From NCBI GenBank assembly GCA_963942565.1, contig OZ012688.1:19014059-19078058 (forward strand): a DNA stretch of 64,000 bases, in the 5' to 3' direction. The notes beneath the pieces were generated by a model, which saw nothing but the letters and a program-made list of their open reading frames with translations, searched no databases and had not been told where the DNA came from. The stretch is from Maea johnstoni. Taxonomy: Eukaryota > Annelida > Polychaeta > Spionida > Magelonidae. The position numbers were made by a program, and so were the translations under genes. Below are positions 59,342-64,000 of this stretch, in pieces; within the stretch, counting starts at the first letter, position 1, and every line of letters begins with the position of its first letter.

Positions 59342-59608
59342 CTTAGAAGAATAAATACAAGTGGATATGAAACGTCCAGTCGGTCAACCTGAACAGGCTG
59401 GCTGCGGCGAATAGCCCAAAAATCGCGTTCTGCGCATGTTGGAGCGCATGTTTCCCTAATGTAAACGATACGAGAGCCCTTATTGCTGTTTGTCTCCTGG
59501 TGACTTCACTCTTAGGCCAGATTTGAGACCCCTGGCCTACTAGGCCTTCACTATAGCGCATATATTAAATGATCTCTCGCTTCATATCCATTATTTCATT
59601 CATCTAAG
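59342..59608. mobile_element. MITE family F (copy 3, reverse)
   Basis: Starts CTTAGAAGAATAAATACAAG and ends TTATTTCATTCATCTAAG. The flanks TCAGTAC / CCAATAC agree at five of seven bases. Confidence 0.65.
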
Positions 59609-60087
59609 CCAATACCCTCTCTCTGTCCAGTGACTTTACGATATATATCAAAAATTGCTTCACAAGTACCAGGAAAACACATTTCGAAATGAGTGAAATG
59701 GGACATCAATGCGACAACAACGTTACACCAGTGTTTATCACTCCATGTCTGTGACCGATACCCATTGTCCTGGGCATTATATTGATTGTAATTAATAATT
59801 TCTGTGTGGTACGGTTATTACAATTCGGAAATGCCGAGGCAAACACCAATAGGCATTGTCTTGGCCGTGTTATAATTGTAATCTGGCAATCGCCGAGTTG
59901 CTTGGGGACTCGATGTAAAACATCCTAGATCTCTAGCTTCGTGCATAAGACGCACTCCCGATTTGAGTGTAAAAAGTTGTGTAAAAAAGTGCGTCTTATA
60001 TACGCGAAATTACGGTAATTTCTAGTATTTTCATAGACGAATTCTTTGAGAAGTGTCGTCTGGATCTCTGACACTTCTGTAAGTAAC

Positions 60088-60317
60088 TTAACCCATTAAT
60101 GCTAAGAGTCCCTCCAGAAATTGTCGTCTGGATCTCTGATACTTTTGACAATAACTTTGAAATATTGGTAATGTTTTACAAAATATTTGAAGGAGAGTTG
60201 TAGGTAATGTTCTAATTGACATTTATCCATCAAATATTTCCTTAACTGTGCTTTTGCATCCACGATTTTATAAATAATGTCAGGCTGCTTTTGGTCCCTA
60301 TGAGCATTAATGGGTTC
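60088..60317. mobile_element. TTAA MITE family B copy
   Basis: Starts TTAACCCATTAATGCTAAG and ends GAGCATTAATGGGTTCA (right TTAA mutated). The interior AAATATTTGAAGGAGAGTTG is the family block. Confidence 0.65.
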
Positions 60318-60409
60318 ATAATAAAACAGTTACTCACAACCTTCGGTAGGAAAGACGCAGGTCTAGTTTTGACGACCATTACAGCTGTAAATATAATCCA
60401 ACATATCAC

Positions 60410-60619
60410 TTAAACCTTCTAATGCTGACTCTACTTTTGTCCAAAGCACTGGGACGCAAAGATTTTTGAAAGCCATCTAAACCCTGTCATGTTGATATTC
60501 ATTGGATAGCTCTCACTTAGTTACTCTCAGATGAGAACTATATGCCAGGGTTTCAGCCATTTCTTTTAAGGATTTACATCAATTTGTATTGGCCAAACTA
60601 GCCAACAGTAGCATAAGGA
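60410..60619. mobile_element. TTAA MITE family A (copy 6, decayed)
   Basis: Starts TTAAACCTTCTAATGCTGAC; the interior matches copy 5. The right end is worn to AGCATAAGGAATAA. Confidence 0.6.
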
Positions 60620-60827
60620 ATAATGTCAGCGTGACATTTTTAAGATGGACATTTTGGGCGATACAGGCCCTAACGTGGACAGGTAGTCATTAAACATGAT
60701 ATTTTAACACGTGCAAATTTTAACAATTTACTTCTAGTTTAGCATGATATAGAGAATCATTCACTAGCAAGCATTCTTTGTACTCAACTGATGTTTATAT
60801 TTTATGAATACATGAACATTTATCGCA

Positions 60828-60875
60828 GTGGCGGATCCAGGGGGGGCGCACCCGGCGCACGCCCCCCCCCCCCCT
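60828..60875. repeat. hAT-like terminus with GC-rich foldback
   Basis: GCAGTGGCGGATCCAGGGGG followed by GCGCACCCGGCGCACGCCCC and a poly-C run. CAGTGGCGGATCCAGGGG is a common hAT terminal sequence as I recall it. No partner end was identified. Confidence 0.45.
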
Positions 60876-61544
60876 AAAACTCTCAGAGGGACCCTGACCC
60901 TTTCCCAACAGGAACAGCAAATCTTGCAGTATACCATCATTACTAGGCTAGTTTTGGGGCCTATTTACAGGGCAGAGCAGGGTTCAGCTGGCCGGCTTCA
61001 AGTTACCTAGTCCACTGCTACTAGTATGTGGCTGGCACTGCTCTCCCTTGCTGAGTAAACCCGACACCAAGCAATAAAATTGGGCAGAGACAAGAAGGCT
61101 GGTCTTTTGCACATACCAGCCTTCTCGCTCTCTTCCCTGCTAACTGCCCATGGGGACAGACGTGCTTTGACCCTCCAGGGTCTGACACTTAGATTTCAGG
61201 CTAGGGGCCTGAAAAGGTCTTTTGACAAAAATTAGTGGTCAAAAATAGGATTTCTGGGTATTATACATACTATTTTGACCCCCTATTTAGAACAATCTAG
61301 GAGCCCACAGCAGAATAACGCGGATCTACATTTGCCAAGTTAATGTGAGTGTTAACCCTGTTCTTATGTATAAACTTTTTGTCTCAACTTAGAGTTTCCG
61401 CAAAATGTTGATTTTGCACATTATGTGTCTGGTCTCATTGCCAATAATACAAACGAGAATTTAGTCACAAAAAAATGGAAAAAGCGGTTTCCAAACTCGA
61501 GTCAGACAGACTATAGTCCTGAATATGGCAGTGACAACACTTGA

Positions 61545-61640
61545 AAGTGTCCCAAAATGCACCTTAGAGCACCTAATTTTCAAAATTTTCTGGGGGAGCA
61601 TGCCCCCAGACCCCCCTACCATGGACGGCATGCTATCAAT
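61545..61640 (+). repeat. Direct repeat, copy 1 (partner 61960-62055)
   Basis: CACTTGAAAGTGTCCCAAAA through AGCATGCCCCCAGACCCCCC recurs at 61960. The GGACAATATCC element lies between the two copies. Confidence 0.75.
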
Positions 61641-61656
61641 TACGGTTCTAGGGCTT

Positions 61657-61872
61657 TATCCCCCCGGACAATATCCAGGGGGATATTTTATTTATTACCA
61701 CATGTTTTAGGATAATTTAAAACACTGCAATTTTTTACAAATTTATTTTACTAACACATGCTTTACTAGAGATATCATCCGAGGGGATATTGTCCGGGGG
61801 GATATTGGAACGGGGGGATTTTGTCCGGGGGGGTTTTGTCATGGGGGGATATTGTCCGGGGGGATATTGTCC
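61657..61872. repeat. GGACAATATCCCCCC foldback element
   Basis: Begins CCCCCCGGACAATATCC. It ends with a run of GGGGGATATTGTCC-type units, at least four, including variants GGATATTGGAAC and GGATTTTGTCC. The centre TTTTAGGATAATTTAAAACA and TACTAGAGATATCAT matches 27423-27545 in reverse. Confidence 0.7.
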
Positions 61873-61959
61873 AGATACCGTCACATACTGACCCTGCAAA
61901 GAGAATAATGGCCCCTTAAAAAATCAGCTTTTTTACAACTTTTCTTGTTCTATTTCACT

Positions 61960-62055
61960 TGAAAGTGTCCAAAAATGCTCCTCAGAGCACCTAATTTTCA
62001 AAATTTTCTGCGCGAGCATGCCCCCAGACCCCCCATACCATGGACAGTATGCTGT
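61960..62055 (+). repeat. Direct repeat, copy 2
   Basis: Partner of 61545-61640, sharing GAGCACCTAATTTTCAAAAT and AGCATGCCCCCAGACCCCCC. Confidence 0.75.
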
Positions 62056-62300
62056 CGCATACCGTCGCCGTCGTGGTACTCGCACCGGAATTAATCTGCT
62101 CCTACTTTCTAAAATACAGGACCAAAAATTGCCCTGCCTAAAAATCTTAAGGTAGATCTCTCATACATAAGTTTCATATTTCCTTATACACAAACTTGCT
62201 CTGCAAATGCCCCTCGGAAGAGAACACCTACAATATCAATATCCAGATCCCCCAACCCATCCACCCCCCTAACCCCAAGATGTTGAGATCGCGGACTTTT

Positions 62301-62958
<658 letters not shown>

Positions 62959-62977
62959 ACAGTAAGACTGTCAAACC

Positions 62978-63135
62978 AGGGATTTGGCCAAATCCCTGAA
63001 GCGTTCAGCAATTTGGCCAAATCCCTGTTTCAATCAGGGATTTGGCCAAATCCCTAAAATGTTTAGGGATTTGGCCAAATTACTGAAATAAGGAGGGTCA
63101 TATTTGACAACTTTACTGGACACATTTCAGGGATA
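62978..63135. repeat. Cluster of AGGGATTTGGCCAAATCCCT palindromes
   Basis: Two perfect or near-perfect copies of the 20-bp palindrome (about 62979 and 63035) alternate with two copies in which one outer arm has drifted (about 63009 and 63063). A weaker CAGGGATATTGTCAAATGAC lies at 63127. The central TTTGGCCAAA is unchanged in all four. Confidence 0.8.
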
Positions 63136-63359
63136 TTGTCAAATGACAATGAGCCTCATTTTATGATAAGTTGATTAATAGTTATGGTTCCTGAATATCA
63201 AGGTATGAGTATTACTTTGTACTGGTTTTTATCTCATTCAGTATGTTTGTTGTTATCATTATAGGTAGCAGTGGTGGTAGTAGTACAATGGTTGTTGCAC
63301 TATAACTGTGTTGATTGTTTGTACATAATAGTAGTGGTAGTAGGAGCAGCACCAGTGCA

Positions 63360-63381
63360 TCAGTAGTAGTAGTAGTAGTAG

Positions 63382-63413
<32 letters not shown>

Positions 63414-63590
63414 ATAGTAGTATTGGTTATTATTATGATGATGATGATGAGGATGGTGTTCACAGTAGTAGTAGTAGTAGTATGTTATTTTTTTATCATT
63501 ATTATTATCATTATTATTATTATTATCATTATTATTATTATCATTATTATTATAATCATTATTATTATTATTATTATTCATGATGATTAC

Positions 63591-63644
<54 letters not shown>

Positions 63645-63645
63645 T
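63360..63645. repeat. Compound TAG / ATG / ATT trinucleotide tract
   Basis: Successive runs of TAG, TCG, ATG, ATT and TAG repeats. Long single-residue ORFs here are artefacts. Confidence 0.95.
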
Positions 63646-64000
63646 TACTAGACTCATTTTAGGGAAATAATCAAATCTTGCATGTTGGGAGTTTATCTGA
63701 AGTCCTTTGAGTTAACATTTATAATTGCATTCAGAAACTAATTTATCATGATGATCAAGATTGGTTACATTGTATTTAACTAAAGACTAAGTTTCTTATA
63801 TCAGGATAGCAGTTAGGTCCCTCAATTGTACTTTGAACTGAGTGGAGAAGATTGTTTATATTTCACTTAACTACAAAGACTATCATAATTACATTGAAAT
63901 TGCAGTTTGCTTATTTATTATCATTCTGAAATAAGCTGATGTCTAGTGATGAGATTGGTTACATTACACTTAACTACAAAGACTAAGGTAGGGAAAGTAT

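Larger units (their letters stand above)
58923..62300. repeat. Inverted-end segment, possible decayed hAT-like element
   Basis: AGGTGTTCACTTTT and CATTTGCAGAGCAAATTTGT (59030-59085) are mirrored by ACAAACTTGCTCTGCAAATG and AGAGAACACCT (62185-62230). The left end CAGGGGTGGATGCAGGATTT resembles the widespread hAT terminus. The right end is worn. Inside are younger insertions (family A, B and F MITEs and the GGACAATATCC element) but no transposase. Confidence 0.4.

Noticed and set aside
62978-63135. CRISPR-like array
   Set aside because: Only four palindromes with short, unequal spacers in eukaryotic DNA; no cas genes.

Overview
The window is metazoan nuclear DNA that is AT-rich, intron-bearing, and crowded with dinucleotide and trinucleotide tracts and short transposon remnants. 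A marine invertebrate deuterostome, possibly an echinoderm such as a sea urchin, is my best guess. This rests on genome texture and tRNA-derived SINEs, not on a diagnostic gene, so it is only an inference.

Host genes are few. On the minus strand, 3149-3285 is the first coding exon of glucose-6-phosphate isomerase, with the rest of that gene off the left edge. On the plus strand, 11194-20683 carries a complete seven-coding-exon gene for a 673-residue protein with an N-terminal all-helical domain and a long low-complexity tail; I do not recognise the family. Its splice sites are consistent in phase throughout, its 5'UTR has three tiny uORFs, and its fifth donor is followed by several extra copies of the donor sequence. 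A possible signal-peptide exon lies at 34200-34363. No other host coding sequence could be supported.

Most of the rest is mobile DNA. There are hAT-type MITEs with 8-bp target duplications, TTAA-flanked MITEs (two families), PIF/Harbinger-type MITEs with TAA duplications (one nested inside a hAT MITE), 1-kb foldback elements, tRNA-derived SINEs, several LINE 3' ends, and a partial direct duplication (about 27.6-30.4 kb and 32.8-35.8 kb). The stretch 41.37-52.24 kb is bounded by long diverged inverted arms and preserves an insertion order: arms first, then a SINE in the right arm, then a 2.3-kb TTAA element inside that SINE. Both empty sites are visible elsewhere in the window.

The most striking object is a nearly intact endonuclease-type LINE at 53083-58081. 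Its second ORF encodes 1178 residues with endonuclease, reverse transcriptase and a C-terminal CCHC motif. Its first ORF is a Trp-rich protein built on ten 66-bp repeats spaced exactly 66 bp apart. Each repeat carries an 18-bp hairpin (CAACCAT-TGGC-ATGGTTG), and one unit shows a compensatory stem change. The LINE is flanked by an almost identical direct repeat of at least 183 bp, probably about 460 bp, which is very long for a target-site duplication. No rRNA genes, CRISPR arrays, LTR elements or virus-derived genes were recognised.
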